Shown: positions 16,610 through 25,701 of the stretch, piece after piece
How positions within the stretch are numbered: the stretch's first letter is position 1
Layout: the number at the start of each line of letters is the position of its first letter
Assembly (NCBI GenBank): GCA_022574185.1
Contig: JACZSM010000014.1
Coordinates: 1 to 53,570, forward strand
Direction: 5' to 3'
Source of the DNA: Pseudomonadota bacterium
Lineage (GTDB): Bacteria; Pseudomonadota; Gammaproteobacteria; Steroidobacterales; Woeseiaceae
DNA length: 53,570 bases
Notes under the pieces: generated by a model
The model's database searches: none
What the model saw: only the letters and a program-made list of their open reading frames with translations
Told to the model about the DNA's origin: nothing
Translations under genes and position numbers: made by a program

Positions 16610-17368
16610 ATGTCCATATCCGACACATCGACCGGGACGACGCATTTCGGTTACAAGACCGTGCCGGCCGATGAAAAAGCCGATCTTGTAAAAGGCGTCT
16701 TCGACTCTGTCGCAACACGCTATGACATCATGAATGACCTGATGTCGGCTGGTCTGCATCGCCTGTGGAAACGGCTCACGATTGATCAGGCCGGCGTACG
16801 TCCGGGTCATAGCGTGCTTGATCTCGCCGGTGGCACGGGAGACCTGGCTCGGGAATTTACGCGGCGCGTAGGTGTGAGCGGCCACGTAGTGCTGGCCGAC
16901 ATCAATGCAGCGATGCTCGAACGGGGGAGAAGAAAGCTCGTCGACGCAGGCGTGGCCGGCAATCTGTCTCTCGCACAGGTGGACGCCGAAAACCTGCCAT
17001 TTTCTGACGCATCGTTTGACCGCATCGCAATCGCTTTCGGACTGCGCAACGTTACCGATCAGGATGCTGCGCTTCGATCGATGTATCGAGTCCTCAAACC
17101 TGCAGGAAGGCTTCTCATTCTCGAGTTCTCGAAGCCCGCAGAGTTGATCAGACCAGCCTACGATCTGTACTCATTCAAGGTGCTGCCGCTTATCGGCAAG
17201 TTGGTTGCCGGCGACGAGGAAAGTTATAAGTACCTGGCCGAATCTATCCGCATGCACCCCGACCAGGAGACATTGCTTACCATGATGCGCGACGCGGGCT
17301 TTGAACGCTGTCGCTATCGAAACCTGGCTGGCGGCATCGTTGCGCTGCACAGCGGCTATCGTATCTAG
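16610..17368 (+). CDS. ubiE: Ubiquinone/menaquinone C-methyltransferase UbiE
   Basis: A 252-residue class I SAM methyltransferase. It carries the UbiE signatures [17 protein letters not shown] (about 40-56), motif [12 protein letters not shown], and the later [13 protein letters not shown] and LEFSKP. It methylates the benzoquinol ring (C2 of the DDMQH2 intermediate) in ubiquinone synthesis. It begins a block ubiE-ubiJ-ubiB with short gaps of 10 and 2 bp. Length and motifs are typical. Confidence 0.96.
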   Translation: MSISDTSTGTTHFGYKTVPADEKADLVKGVFDSVATRYDIMNDLMSAGLHRLWKRLTIDQAGVRPGHSVLDLAGGTGDLAREFTRRVGVSGHVVLADINAAMLERGRRKLVDAGVAGNLSLAQVDAENLPFSDASFDRIAIAFGLRNVTDQDAALRSMYRVLKPAGRLLILEFSKPAELIRPAYDLYSFKVLPLIGKLVAGDEESYKYLAESIRMHPDQETLLTMMRDAGFERCRYRNLAGGIVALHSGYRI

Positions 17369-17378
17369 GCAACCTCTG

Positions 17379-17987
17379 ATGACGGATCCTCTTGATGCCT
17401 TGCTGCGCCCTGTTGCGAACCTGCTTAATCGCAATATCGCTGCGACAACACCTGCGCGTGAATTGTGTCTGGAACTCGACGGAAAAACGATCGCGATTCG
17501 TGTTCGAGACACGGCGCTCGCAATGTACTTCGCCTTCCAGGACACGGTGGTCGCGCTTACAGCCGACACAGAAGCCGAACCTGATGTAGTAATTACCGGA
17601 TCACTGCTGACTCTTGCCAAGATGGCGAGCACGGGCAGCGAGCGCGCAATTCGTACGGGCGAGCTCGACCTGAGCGGCGATGCCGCGACCGCCAGGGCAT
17701 TTCAGGACTTGCTCGCTTACGCGAAGCCCGATATTGAAGAGGAGCTGTCGACGCTGATCGGTGATGTTGCCGCGCACCAGCTTGGCGAGGTAGCACGAGG
17801 AGTCAGCGACTGGGCGCGTGAGGCACGTTCGACTATGGGCACGAACATTCGTGAGTACCTGCAAGAAGAAAGTCGCGATCTGCCCAGCCGTTACGAAGTT
17901 GATCGCTTTGCGAACCAGGTCAATACGCTGCGCAATGACGTCGCGCGTCTCGATGCCCGTCTCGGCCGACTAGAGAAAGACATCTGA
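17379..17987 (+). CDS. ubiJ: Ubiquinone biosynthesis accessory factor UbiJ (SCP2 domain)
   Basis: A 202-residue protein. The N-terminal SCP2-like lipid-binding domain (about 1-110) is followed by helices ending in a coiled coil (about 160-200, LRNDVARLDARLGRLEKDI). UbiJ binds ubiquinone intermediates through the SCP2 domain and forms a complex with UbiK, encoded at 783-1025 here. The ATG at 17379 is chosen since the domain starts there; an upstream in-frame start would overlap ubiE. The ATG of ubiB follows two bases after its stop. Confidence 0.92.
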   Translation: MTDPLDALLRPVANLLNRNIAATTPARELCLELDGKTIAIRVRDTALAMYFAFQDTVVALTADTEAEPDVVITGSLLTLAKMASTGSERAIRTGELDLSGDAATARAFQDLLAYAKPDIEEELSTLIGDVAAHQLGEVARGVSDWAREARSTMGTNIREYLQEESRDLPSRYEVDRFANQVNTLRNDVARLDARLGRLEKDI

Positions 17988-17989
17988 CC

Positions 17990-19570
17990 ATGCCCCGCTG
18001 GCGAACAATCCGAAGAATGATCGGCATTCAGCGTGTACTCATCAGGTTCGGCCTGGATGACGTCATCAGGAAAAAACATTTTCTGCGATCACTGCGCTTA
18101 CTTTTTTTATTGCTGCCACGACGTCAGGATACAACTGCACCGCTCGGTGAAAGAATTCGACTGGCCCTGGAGGAATTGGGGCCGATCTTCGTGAAATTTG
18201 GCCAGGTTATATCGACGCGCCGTGACCTGCTGCCAGCCGATATTGCCGACGAACTCGCAAAATTGCAGGATGCGGTGCCACCGTTTCCGGCAGCGCAGGC
18301 GATCCAGATGCTCAATGATGCTTACGGCGAATCAGTGGACAAGGTATTCAAACGATTTGACGTCGAGCCGTTTGCGGCAGCTTCCATCGCACAGATACAC
18401 ACCGCACAACTACCGAACGGCACTGAGGTCATCGTCAAAATACTGCGGCCAGGCGTACAGGAACTGATCGAACGCGATCTCGAAGTCATGCGCGTGATTG
18501 CAAGTCTCGCCGAGAGATATTGGGAGCATGGCAAGCGCCTGCGACCGCTGGAAATCGTTGCCGAATACGAACGTACAATCATTGATGAACTCGACCTCAT
18601 GCGTGAAGCGGCCAATGCGGCCCAGCTCAGGCGGAACTTTGCCGGCTCGGACAAACTGTACGTACCCGACATCTACTGGGATTTCTGCCGCCCCAACGTG
18701 CTTGTTCAGGAGCGCATCTACGGCATACCCATCAGTGACATGGACGCGTTGGTCGAGGCCGGAACCAATATAAAAGTACTCGCCGAAAACGGCGTCGAGA
18801 TTTTCTTCACGCAGGTATTCCGCCACAACTTTTTTCATGCAGACATGCACCCAGGCAACATATTCGTTATCGCGACCGACCCCGAGCGACCAAAATACGC
18901 CGCCGTTGATTTCGGCATCATTGGTACGTTGAGCCCCAGCGATCAGCGATACCTCGCTGAGAATTTTCTGGCCTTCTTCGATCACGACTACCATCGAATT
19001 GCCAAGCTGCACATTGACTCCGGCTGGGTGCCTGAAGGGACTCGCATCGATCAGCTCGAGACCGCGGTCCGCACCGTGTGTGAACCGATATTCAACAAAC
19101 CGCTCTCTGAAATATCGTTTGCGCAGGTATTAACGCGCCTGTTCCGTGTAGCGCAGCGCTTCGACGTTGAGATTCAGCCACAGATGATCCTGCTGCACAA
19201 AACGCTCTTCAATATTGAAGGGCTCGGCCGCGATCTGTATCCGCAACTGGATCTGTGGAAGACTGCACGTCCGGTGCTGAAACGTTGGATGAATGAGCAA
19301 GTCGGGCCACGAGCGATGCTCGATGATCTTCGCGAAAATCTCCCTCAGCTTCGCGAGACCTTACGCGAACTGCCCGCCGTGCTTCGATACCTCGCCGGTC
19401 AGGCCGCGTCCAACGAGCAGCAGAAAAATACACAGGCTGCGGAGTTGCGAAAAATACGACATGAACTCCGATCTTTGCCGCGCTACCGTTTTTGGCTGGT
19501 CGGAATCATCGCTGCTGTTTTTGGCGGCGCGCTGGTCGCAATTATGATGCTATTGGCAAGAGGCAGCTGA
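17990..19570 (+). CDS. ubiB: UbiB atypical kinase/ATPase for ubiquinone synthesis
   Basis: A 526-residue ADCK/UbiB protein. The diagnostic KxGQ motif is present as FVKFGQVISTRRDLLP (about 66-81), the A-rich loop as AAASIAQIH, and the kinase-like metal-binding DFG equivalent as AVDFGIIG. One hydrophobic helix at the C-terminus (about 500-522) anchors it to the inner membrane. UbiB extracts or gives access to membrane-bound quinone intermediates. It is translationally close to ubiJ (two bases) and to the acyltransferase that follows (one base). Confidence 0.96.
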   Translation: MPRWRTIRRMIGIQRVLIRFGLDDVIRKKHFLRSLRLLFLLLPRRQDTTAPLGERIRLALEELGPIFVKFGQVISTRRDLLPADIADELAKLQDAVPPFPAAQAIQMLNDAYGESVDKVFKRFDVEPFAAASIAQIHTAQLPNGTEVIVKILRPGVQELIERDLEVMRVIASLAERYWEHGKRLRPLEIVAEYERTIIDELDLMREAANAAQLRRNFAGSDKLYVPDIYWDFCRPNVLVQERIYGIPISDMDALVEAGTNIKVLAENGVEIFFTQVFRHNFFHADMHPGNIFVIATDPERPKYAAVDFGIIGTLSPSDQRYLAENFLAFFDHDYHRIAKLHIDSGWVPEGTRIDQLETAVRTVCEPIFNKPLSEISFAQVLTRLFRVAQRFDVEIQPQMILLHKTLFNIEGLGRDLYPQLDLWKTARPVLKRWMNEQVGPRAMLDDLRENLPQLRETLRELPAVLRYLAGQAASNEQQKNTQAAELRKIRHELRSLPRYRFWLVGIIAAVFGGALVAIMMLLARGS

Positions 19571-19571
19571 C

Positions 19572-20147
19572 TTGTTCCTGCCTTACATTGCCAGATTCCT
19601 TTTGCTGCTTGGCGGCTGGACGCTGGTCGGCGGCGTGCCCGATATTCATAAGGCCGTCGTTATCGTGGGACCACACACTTCGAACTGGGATGGCTACTGG
19701 GGGCTCGTCTACAAGGTTGCCATCGGACTGAATGTAACGTTCTTTGCCAAGCGATCATTATTCTGGTTTCCGTTGAGCCTGCTCCTGAAAGCTCTCGGTG
19801 GCATTCCACTGAACCGCGGCAGAGCCCGATCCGCGGTGGATCAGGCCGTTGCTGCATTCAATAATAACGAGCGCTTCCTGTTCGCGCTCGCACCGGAGGG
19901 AACGCGCCGCAAGACTCGAGGTTGGAAGACCGGTTTCTACCGCATCGCAGAAGCCGCCGGCGTTCCTGTGGTTTGCGGTTTTTTCGATTATGCGAACAAG
20001 CGTGTCGGCCTGGGCCCAACAGTGACGCTTACGGGAAACATGCAGGCTGACCTCGATATATTCCGCTCGTTCTACACGACGATGGAAGGTCGATGGCCCG
20101 AGAAGACCAGCCCGGTGATATTCGCATCATCCAGACAACACAAGTAA
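19572..20147 (+). CDS. Lysophospholipid acyltransferase (PlsC-like)
   Basis: A 191-residue membrane-associated acyltransferase. The catalytic H-x4-D is HTSNWD (about 34-39) and the glycerophosphate-binding motif is PEGTRRKTRGWKTGF. The intermediate FAKRSLFWFP and GGIPLNRGRA match the family. The start is a TTG one base after the ubiB stop, so it is coupled to the ubi block. It is shorter than PlsC of E. coli and may use another acyl acceptor. A hairpin terminator follows at 20199-20229. Confidence 0.86.
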   Translation: MFLPYIARFLLLLGGWTLVGGVPDIHKAVVIVGPHTSNWDGYWGLVYKVAIGLNVTFFAKRSLFWFPLSLLLKALGGIPLNRGRARSAVDQAVAAFNNNERFLFALAPEGTRRKTRGWKTGFYRIAEAAGVPVVCGFFDYANKRVGLGPTVTLTGNMQADLDIFRSFYTTMEGRWPEKTSPVIFASSRQHK

Positions 20148-20198
20148 CGCCCAAAGAAAAAGCGCAATCGCGGGCAGCGTGATGCTCTTAACGCAATA

Positions 20199-20229
20199 AG
20201 CCACCCGCCAAACGATTCAGCGGGTGGCT
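20199..20229. terminator. Bidirectional terminator between acyltransferase and TonB receptor
   Basis: A perfect 10-bp stem AGCCACCCGC / GCGGGTGGCT with an 11-base loop lies between two convergent genes. On the minus strand it is followed by a short T-containing stretch (TTATTG), so it probably serves mainly the receptor gene. The T-run is weak on the plus strand. Confidence 0.7.
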
Positions 20230-20256
20230 CAAACAAGTCTAGCGGACGGTACTGAA

Positions 20257-22737
20257 CTAGAAGCGGAAAATCGCCTGGGCGGTCAGCGTCCTGCCCGCAC
20301 CGTAAAACGCGTAGTTTGATTTCGAGAGAAAACTACTCCCGGACAGTGGCGTGTCGCCACCAAAGCTCAGGACAATCTCGTCCGTGATGTTCTTGGCAAG
20401 TAACGCAACCTGCCATTTTCCCGTTGCCGATCCCAGTGCCAATCTAATATTGACGAGCGAATAATCGTCTTGCACCAGCCCAGGATCATAGGTCGCGGAG
20501 GCATCGTACTCACTGGTAAAGAATACATCGAGCACTGCGCTGAGCTCGAGGCCATTAAACACCGGTCGGCGATAGTCGAATGTCAGGTTACCCTGCATGT
20601 CCGAGACCATCTGGTTCGAGTTACCCGTGTAACTGCAATGTGTCAGGGTGCCGTCACCGTTAAGATCAGAGTCAGGCGCTTTGCCAAAATAGCATTGGCC
20701 GTTTTCAAAATCGGTAAACTCGAAATCGGTGAAAGCGAGGCCGCCCCTTATTGTCAGGTTATCGGTTGCGGCCCAGCGGAAGTCGAGCTCGAGGCCGTTG
20801 ATTTCCGCAGACGCGGCGTTACCGACATTGAAGCCGAGTCCCCCATCGAAAATCGAAATTTGCAGATTATCGAACTCGGTGAAAAATGCCGCTGCGTTCA
20901 GCTCAAACGCGCCACCCGCCAGAACGAACTTTCCGCCCAATTCGATATTGGTAGCCTCCTCGTCGTCGAATTCGAACGATGACAGCATGTCCGGAGCGAT
21001 ACCCTTATTGTTCGCGCGAAAATCGAAGCTGCCGGACTTGAACCCTTCCGACCAACTCAGATACAAAAGCGAGTTCTCGCTGGCGTCCCAAACAAATTTC
21101 ACTTCGGGCGAAAACTTCGTCGTGTCACGCGAATCCTCAACCGGAAGGGCGCCTAACAGGTCGACTATGACGGCACCGCCGAATGGCACGTAGGCGGGGT
21201 CGCTGAGGTTGGTCGAGGTAATATCCAGAAGGCCTGCCCAGACGAGCGGTGCGAAAAATTGTGCGGCAGGCAAGGGCGAGCCGTCGTCCTTCACGATCGT
21301 CAAGGTGCGAAAGCCATCGCGGTCGTCTTGTGTAATCCGTCCACCTGCTTGTATCGTGAACGTATCACTAACATGAAAATTGAATTGCGCGAACGCTGAT
21401 AGTACGTCCGCGTCCACAGTCGCAATTCGGTCGGCCATGGTACCGGAAATTTGGTCGCCGGCCGCCGGTGGTCCCGGGTTAAGTGCGTTGCCAATGGGCA
21501 CGATTGCGGAAGTGTCGGAAAAGATTATCTGATCGGCGTAATCGTGATCGCTGGTCTGGTAGTAAAGACCGGCGATATAGTCGACCGATCCTCCGAGCGG
21601 TGATGACAGGCGGAACTCCTGGCTGAACTGGTCGTAAAATTCCTGCAAAGCAGCACCAAATAATTCGGTGCCCGTAAAGTCGCAATCACAAAATTCGTCG
21701 TATTCGAACGAGGAAAACGCCGTGATCGATTTGAGATCATGCTCGCCGATGGCCCAATCGAGTGTGAGCACAAAATTAGTGGATTCGTTATTACTGAAGT
21801 CGCCGTTCGACGAACGCACTTCGTCCTGCACGACGTTTCCGGTGCTTGGGTCGCCACCGAATATCTGCAGGATCTGGTTGTAAAACAGTCCCGTGAAAGC
21901 AGGATGAATAGAAGGTTGTTCATTGATGATCTCGATATTGCGACCGGTCACGTCGAACTCGCTGACTTCGGCCTTGAATGTCGCAAGCAGATTGTCCGAG
22001 AGATCGAACTCGAACGTGCCGCGCACGGTCCAGTCTTCCCGATTCGGTTCATCGGTTCCCAATGTGGCATTGGTCATGTGACCGTCAAGTTCTCGTGAGC
22101 GCACGGCCAGCCGGCCGCGCACCGTATCGGAAAATGGTCCTGAGATCATTCCCTCGATAATTGTCTCGTCAAATTCGAACTCATTGGAGACCAGAATGCG
22201 GCCCTCGAGTTCGTCGGTCGGTTTTGCGGTCGTAATATTGACAGCGCCAGCCACCGAGTTTTTGCCGAACAGGATCGACTGCGGCCCACGGAGTACTTCA
22301 ACGCGTTCGAGGTCGAGAAACGGTGAGCGCCATTGCTGTGCGCGACCGTAGTGAACGCCATCGATGTAGGTTCCAACGGACTGCTCAAACGCCTGGTTGA
22401 TGCCCGATCCGATGCCCCGAATGAAGGCGTTCGTGCCGATGCCAGTTTCGGTCAAAGTAAAATTTGGAATGAGGAACTGGATATCTTCGGCCTTCTGAAG
22501 TGCCGTTTCCGACAAGACATCGCCGGTAACTGCGGAAATGGAGACAGGAACATCCTGTAAACCCTGCTCGCGATACGCCGCGGTCACGATGATTTCCTCA
22601 AGGACTCGCTGTGCTTCCTGTCCCTGCGCAGAATTCGGTAGCGAAAACGCAACAAATGCGGCGCCGAGCGCGAGCGTCATTCCTCCGATGCTACACAATC
22701 GATTTACTAATGTTTTGTTTTTTAAATAATTATTCAT
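20257..22737 (-). CDS. TonB-dependent outer-membrane receptor
   Basis: An 826-residue receptor. A signal peptide covers about 1-40. A TonB-box-like stretch EEIIVTAAYREQGLQDVPVS follows, then the plug domain with RGIGSG and VEVLRGPQSILFGKNSVAGA (20 residues), and a 22-strand barrel ending in AIFRF with the terminal Phe. Long, Asp- and Asn-rich extracellular loops are evident. Such receptors import siderophores, cobalamin, sugars or other bulky substrates using TonB energy; nothing nearby shows which. It is flanked by the divergent trmB gene. Confidence 0.93.
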   Translation of the reverse strand: MNNYLKNKTLVNRLCSIGGMTLALGAAFVAFSLPNSAQGQEAQRVLEEIIVTAAYREQGLQDVPVSISAVTGDVLSETALQKAEDIQFLIPNFTLTETGIGTNAFIRGIGSGINQAFEQSVGTYIDGVHYGRAQQWRSPFLDLERVEVLRGPQSILFGKNSVAGAVNITTAKPTDELEGRILVSNEFEFDETIIEGMISGPFSDTVRGRLAVRSRELDGHMTNATLGTDEPNREDWTVRGTFEFDLSDNLLATFKAEVSEFDVTGRNIEIINEQPSIHPAFTGLFYNQILQIFGGDPSTGNVVQDEVRSSNGDFSNNESTNFVLTLDWAIGEHDLKSITAFSSFEYDEFCDCDFTGTELFGAALQEFYDQFSQEFRLSSPLGGSVDYIAGLYYQTSDHDYADQIIFSDTSAIVPIGNALNPGPPAAGDQISGTMADRIATVDADVLSAFAQFNFHVSDTFTIQAGGRITQDDRDGFRTLTIVKDDGSPLPAAQFFAPLVWAGLLDITSTNLSDPAYVPFGGAVIVDLLGALPVEDSRDTTKFSPEVKFVWDASENSLLYLSWSEGFKSGSFDFRANNKGIAPDMLSSFEFDDEEATNIELGGKFVLAGGAFELNAAAFFTEFDNLQISIFDGGLGFNVGNAASAEINGLELDFRWAATDNLTIRGGLAFTDFEFTDFENGQCYFGKAPDSDLNGDGTLTHCSYTGNSNQMVSDMQGNLTFDYRRPVFNGLELSAVLDVFFTSEYDASATYDPGLVQDDYSLVNIRLALGSATGKWQVALLAKNITDEIVLSFGGDTPLSGSSFLSKSNYAFYGAGRTLTAQAIFRF

Positions 22738-22897
22738 TGTTTCTTCCCCTCAATTCCGAGGTGCGATTGAGCAATAGTATGTTGCACGCAAGCTTCACAC
22801 AAGCCGTATTCTAAGGCAGACCGCGCTTTTCAACCTTCGTTTCGACCTGGCCGTATCGACCAGCCGAATCAGGCCCATCGCGACTACAATATCGCCC

Positions 22898-23599
22898 ATG
22901 CCAACCCACGCCAGCCACTCCAGACCACCACGCCAGATTCGCAGTTTCGTGCGACGGTCCGGACGTCTGACGCCATCGCAACGGCGCGCCCTCGACGAAT
23001 TGTGGCCAACCTACGGGATCGAATTCAAACCACAAATACTCGACTTCGATTCCGTTTTCAGCCGCGCAGGATCACGAATTCTTGAGATCGGTTTCGGCAA
23101 TGGCGATACGCTCGTACAACAGGCCGGCGAAGATCCGAGCCGTGATTTTCTGGGAATCGAGGTGCACGATCCGGGTATCGGACACTGTCTGATCGCGGCT
23201 CAAAAAGCGGCGATCACAAATCTGAGACTGATTGCTCACGATGCGATTGAGGTGCTCGAATCTCAGATTCCATCGGCCTCAATTCACCGCATCAACGTGT
23301 ATTTTCCCGACCCATGGCCAAAGAAGCGGCATCACAAGCGGCGTATTATTCAACCAGCGTTTCTCGAACTCTGTGCCGATCGTCTCGAGTCACGCGGTTC
23401 GCTACGGATTGCAACGGACTGGGCAGACTACGCCAGGCACATTAATGAAGTGCTTGCGCAATCAGATCGATTTACCTGCATCGAACAACGTGAACACGAC
23501 GGCGACAAGCCCCTGGATCGACCGATGACGAAATTCGAGAGTCGCGGACTCCGCCATGGGCACCGAATCTGGGACTGGCGCTTTGACCCAGTCCGCTAG
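22898..23599 (+). CDS. trmB: tRNA (guanine-N7-)-methyltransferase TrmB
   Basis: A 233-residue enzyme that methylates G46 of tRNA. SAM-binding motif I is ILEIGFGNGDTL, followed by FLGIEVHDPGIG and the diagnostic VYFPDPWPKKRHHKRRI (positions about 140-156) typical of TrmB. The basic N-terminus (RSFVRRSGRLTPSQRRAL) is also characteristic. It is divergent from the TonB receptor, with 160 bp between them, and followed by the small DUF6763 gene. Confidence 0.95.
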   Translation: MPTHASHSRPPRQIRSFVRRSGRLTPSQRRALDELWPTYGIEFKPQILDFDSVFSRAGSRILEIGFGNGDTLVQQAGEDPSRDFLGIEVHDPGIGHCLIAAQKAAITNLRLIAHDAIEVLESQIPSASIHRINVYFPDPWPKKRHHKRRIIQPAFLELCADRLESRGSLRIATDWADYARHINEVLAQSDRFTCIEQREHDGDKPLDRPMTKFESRGLRHGHRIWDWRFDPVR

Positions 23600-23684
23600 T
23601 GCCAAACCAGGTCTTGCAGAATTCGGCCAATGATCTATAACTAGGGGAGAGGCTTTATTCGCGAGACAAATGAGGACACACGAC

Positions 23685-23978
23685 ATGGCCGTCGCATACC
23701 CGGTAATTGGTCAGTGGTTTCGTCGCCCAAACGGCACAATGCTTGAAGTCGTCGCTATCGACGAGCAAGACGGCACGATAGAAATACAATTCTTCGATGG
23801 CACGATTGATGAAGTCGATCTCGAGGCATGGCCCGAATTGTTACTACTCGCGGTCAGCGCCCCCGAAGATTGGTCCGGGTCGGTCGACATGGACCCCGAA
23901 GACTACGTCGTTCGAGATGAGGGTGATATGCCCGCCGGATTCCACGACGCGCTCGAGTTTCTCGGCGGACCCAAGTAA
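23685..23978 (+). CDS. Small acidic DUF6763 protein
   Basis: A 97-residue acidic protein. It opens AYPVIGQWFRRPNGTMLEVV and continues with repeated beta-type segments (IDEQDGTIEIQFFDGTIDEVD), a pattern I associate with DUF6763. The ATG at 23685 has GAGGA eight bases upstream, better than the ATG at 23670. No catalytic residues are apparent. Its TAA stop lies inside a REP-like copy that starts at 23975. Confidence 0.75.
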   Translation: MAVAYPVIGQWFRRPNGTMLEVVAIDEQDGTIEIQFFDGTIDEVDLEAWPELLLLAVSAPEDWSGSVDMDPEDYVVRDEGDMPAGFHDALEFLGGPK

Positions 23979-24042
23979 GGCCCCGCCATGCGGGCGAGTG
24001 CCACCTGACATCGTGGTAATCGCGGGCATGGCCCGCTCCTAC
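23975..24042. repeat. Inverted pair of REP elements (BIME-like) between convergent stop codons
   Basis: A plus-strand copy at 23975-23998 (GTAAGG then CCCGC-cat-GCGGG) faces a minus-strand copy at 24019-24042 (GTAGGAG then CGGGCC-atg-CCCGCG). Both are close to the copy at 16032-16055. The TAA of the first is the stop of the DUF6763 gene and the TAG of the second is the stop of the Rieske gene. About 20 bases separate the pair. Confidence 0.75.
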
Positions 24043-24392
24043 ATCGAACTCGGTCCCGACACGTAGATGACGCCGTCGCGCACGTCAACTCGCACAGTCC
24101 GTAACGCCTTGCCCAGACACGGACCCGCGAAACACAGGCCACTGTCGATCTCGTAAAGCGCCCCGTGCGATGCACACATGATCGCCGCATCATCCTTGGT
24201 CAGAAATCCGTTCGGCTTCCAGTTCAACGGATGCCCCAGGTGCGCACAAAAGTTCTCATAGGCAAAAATATTTTCGCCCTGACGCACGACGAAGCCCCTG
24301 AATGGCCAGTCACCATCGCCGATCTGAAACTCGCGACAGCCCGGATCTGTCAATTCATCGAATCGCCCAACCTCGACTTCGACTGTTTTCAT
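24039..24392 (-). CDS. Rieske [2Fe-2S] ferredoxin-like protein
   Basis: A 117-residue soluble protein with the Rieske cluster ligands C-x-H (CAHLGH) and, 20 residues later, C-x2-H (CASHGA). The two ligand pairs and the PNGFLTKDDA loop match small Rieske ferredoxins or oxygenase ferredoxin components. The ATG at 24392 overlaps the stop of the AmpG-like gene by four bases (ATGA), so both form one minus-strand operon; longer in-frame readings would run into that gene. No oxygenase is nearby. The electron partner is unknown. Confidence 0.87.
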   Translation of the reverse strand: MKTVEVEVGRFDELTDPGCREFQIGDGDWPFRGFVVRQGENIFAYENFCAHLGHPLNWKPNGFLTKDDAAIMCASHGALYEIDSGLCFAGPCLGKALRTVRVDVRDGVIYVSGPSSM

Positions 24393-25657
24393 TGGCTGGC
24401 TGCATCGGTTGTCGTTTGTCGCCCCAGACCTGCATTCCATGGAGCAACCTTGAAGAGCAGTAGCATCCCAGGCATCGCAAGCACGGTACAAAGCAAAAAG
24501 AAGGTCGTCCAGCCAATCTGCTCGACGATGATCCCGGTTACCGAGTTGGCGAAGGTTCTGGGCACCGCGGCCAATGCAGTGAAAAGGGCGAATTGCGTTG
24601 CCGCAAATACAGGATTTGTCGTTCGAGCAATAAATGCTGTAAATGCCGCCGTACCCAATCCCACACCGAGATACTCAAAAGCGACGACGCCACCTAGCAC
24701 CCACGGGTTGGCCCCTACTGTCGACAGCAGAGCGAAACCCAAAATGCTGATCACCTGGACGACACCGAACAGCCACAGCGCACGGTTGATTCCCAGTTTG
24801 ATCATGATGATGCCGCCGCCAAGCCCACCGACCGTGACCGCAACCAAAGCCGCAACTTTCGAAATGGCGCCAATTTGGGTAAGTGTGAAACCGACGTCCA
24901 GGAAGAATGGCGACTGCAATGCAGTCGCCATATTGTCACCGAGTTTGTATAAGAACATGAACGCGAGGATTATCGCAGCGCCACCCAGGCCTTTGCGATC
25001 GATAAACTCCCGAAACGGCTCCACAACCGCTTCGCGCAGGGTCTGCGGCAGACTCGGGTTGGCGATCGCCTCCTGAATTATCAGTGTCAGCACCAAGCCG
25101 ACACCCATGAACAACGCCACCACCGCAAATACGATATGCCAGGGCAGAAAATCGGCGAGAATCAGCGCCAGCGCACCAGGCACCAGTCCCGCCAGACGGT
25201 AGGCCTGGACGTGGATGGCGTTGCCAATACCCAATTCGATGTCAGGCAGCAGTTCGCGGCGGTAGGCATCCAGCACGATATCCTGGCTGGCACTGAAGAA
25301 AGCAACGGCTCCGGCCAGATAGGCCACAGTCCAGATCGACAGCTCTGGCCGGACGAAACCCAGGGCTGCAATCGAGATTAATAACGCTACCTGCGTCACC
25401 AGCATCCACCCGCGGCGACGCCCGAGAAGGGGCAGCGCGTAGCGGTCCATGATGGGAGACCAGAAAAACTTCCAGGTGTAGGGAAAACCAACCAGCGCAA
25501 ATAATCCGATCTCCGCCAGACCAACTCCCTCTACGCGTAACCAGGCAGGAACCAGCTGAATAAGAACATAGAGAGGCAGGCCGGAGGTGAAGCCGGTGAA
25601 AACGCAGATCAACATGCGCCGATTGAGAATGGCTTCCTTGAAGGACTGTCGATACAT
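24389..25657 (-). CDS. ampG: AmpG-like MFS permease
   Basis: A 422-residue transporter with about 12 hydrophobic segments. The AmpG traits are the opening FTSGLPLYVLIQLVPAWLR (19 residues), the loop WSPIMDRYALPLLGRRRGW and SQDIVLDAYRREL. AmpG takes up anhydromuropeptides for peptidoglycan recycling. The ATG at 25657 is chosen; an in-frame TTG nine bases upstream is the alternative and neither has a strong ribosome site. The gene is coupled to a Rieske protein, an unusual companion for AmpG. Confidence 0.87.
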   Translation of the reverse strand: MYRQSFKEAILNRRMLICVFTGFTSGLPLYVLIQLVPAWLRVEGVGLAEIGLFALVGFPYTWKFFWSPIMDRYALPLLGRRRGWMLVTQVALLISIAALGFVRPELSIWTVAYLAGAVAFFSASQDIVLDAYRRELLPDIELGIGNAIHVQAYRLAGLVPGALALILADFLPWHIVFAVVALFMGVGLVLTLIIQEAIANPSLPQTLREAVVEPFREFIDRKGLGGAAIILAFMFLYKLGDNMATALQSPFFLDVGFTLTQIGAISKVAALVAVTVGGLGGGIIMIKLGINRALWLFGVVQVISILGFALLSTVGANPWVLGGVVAFEYLGVGLGTAAFTAFIARTTNPVFAATQFALFTALAAVPRTFANSVTGIIVEQIGWTTFFLLCTVLAMPGMLLLFKVAPWNAGLGRQTTTDAASQ

Positions 25658-25701
25658 TGGCTGCAAGTGGTCCGATCAGTTGCGATATGCCGAGGCTGTA
25701 A

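Noticed and set aside
24165-25076. Plus-strand 303-residue frame
   Set aside because: Antisense to the AmpG-like gene; composition (Pro, Ser, Thr, Ala rich) is that of a mirror frame.
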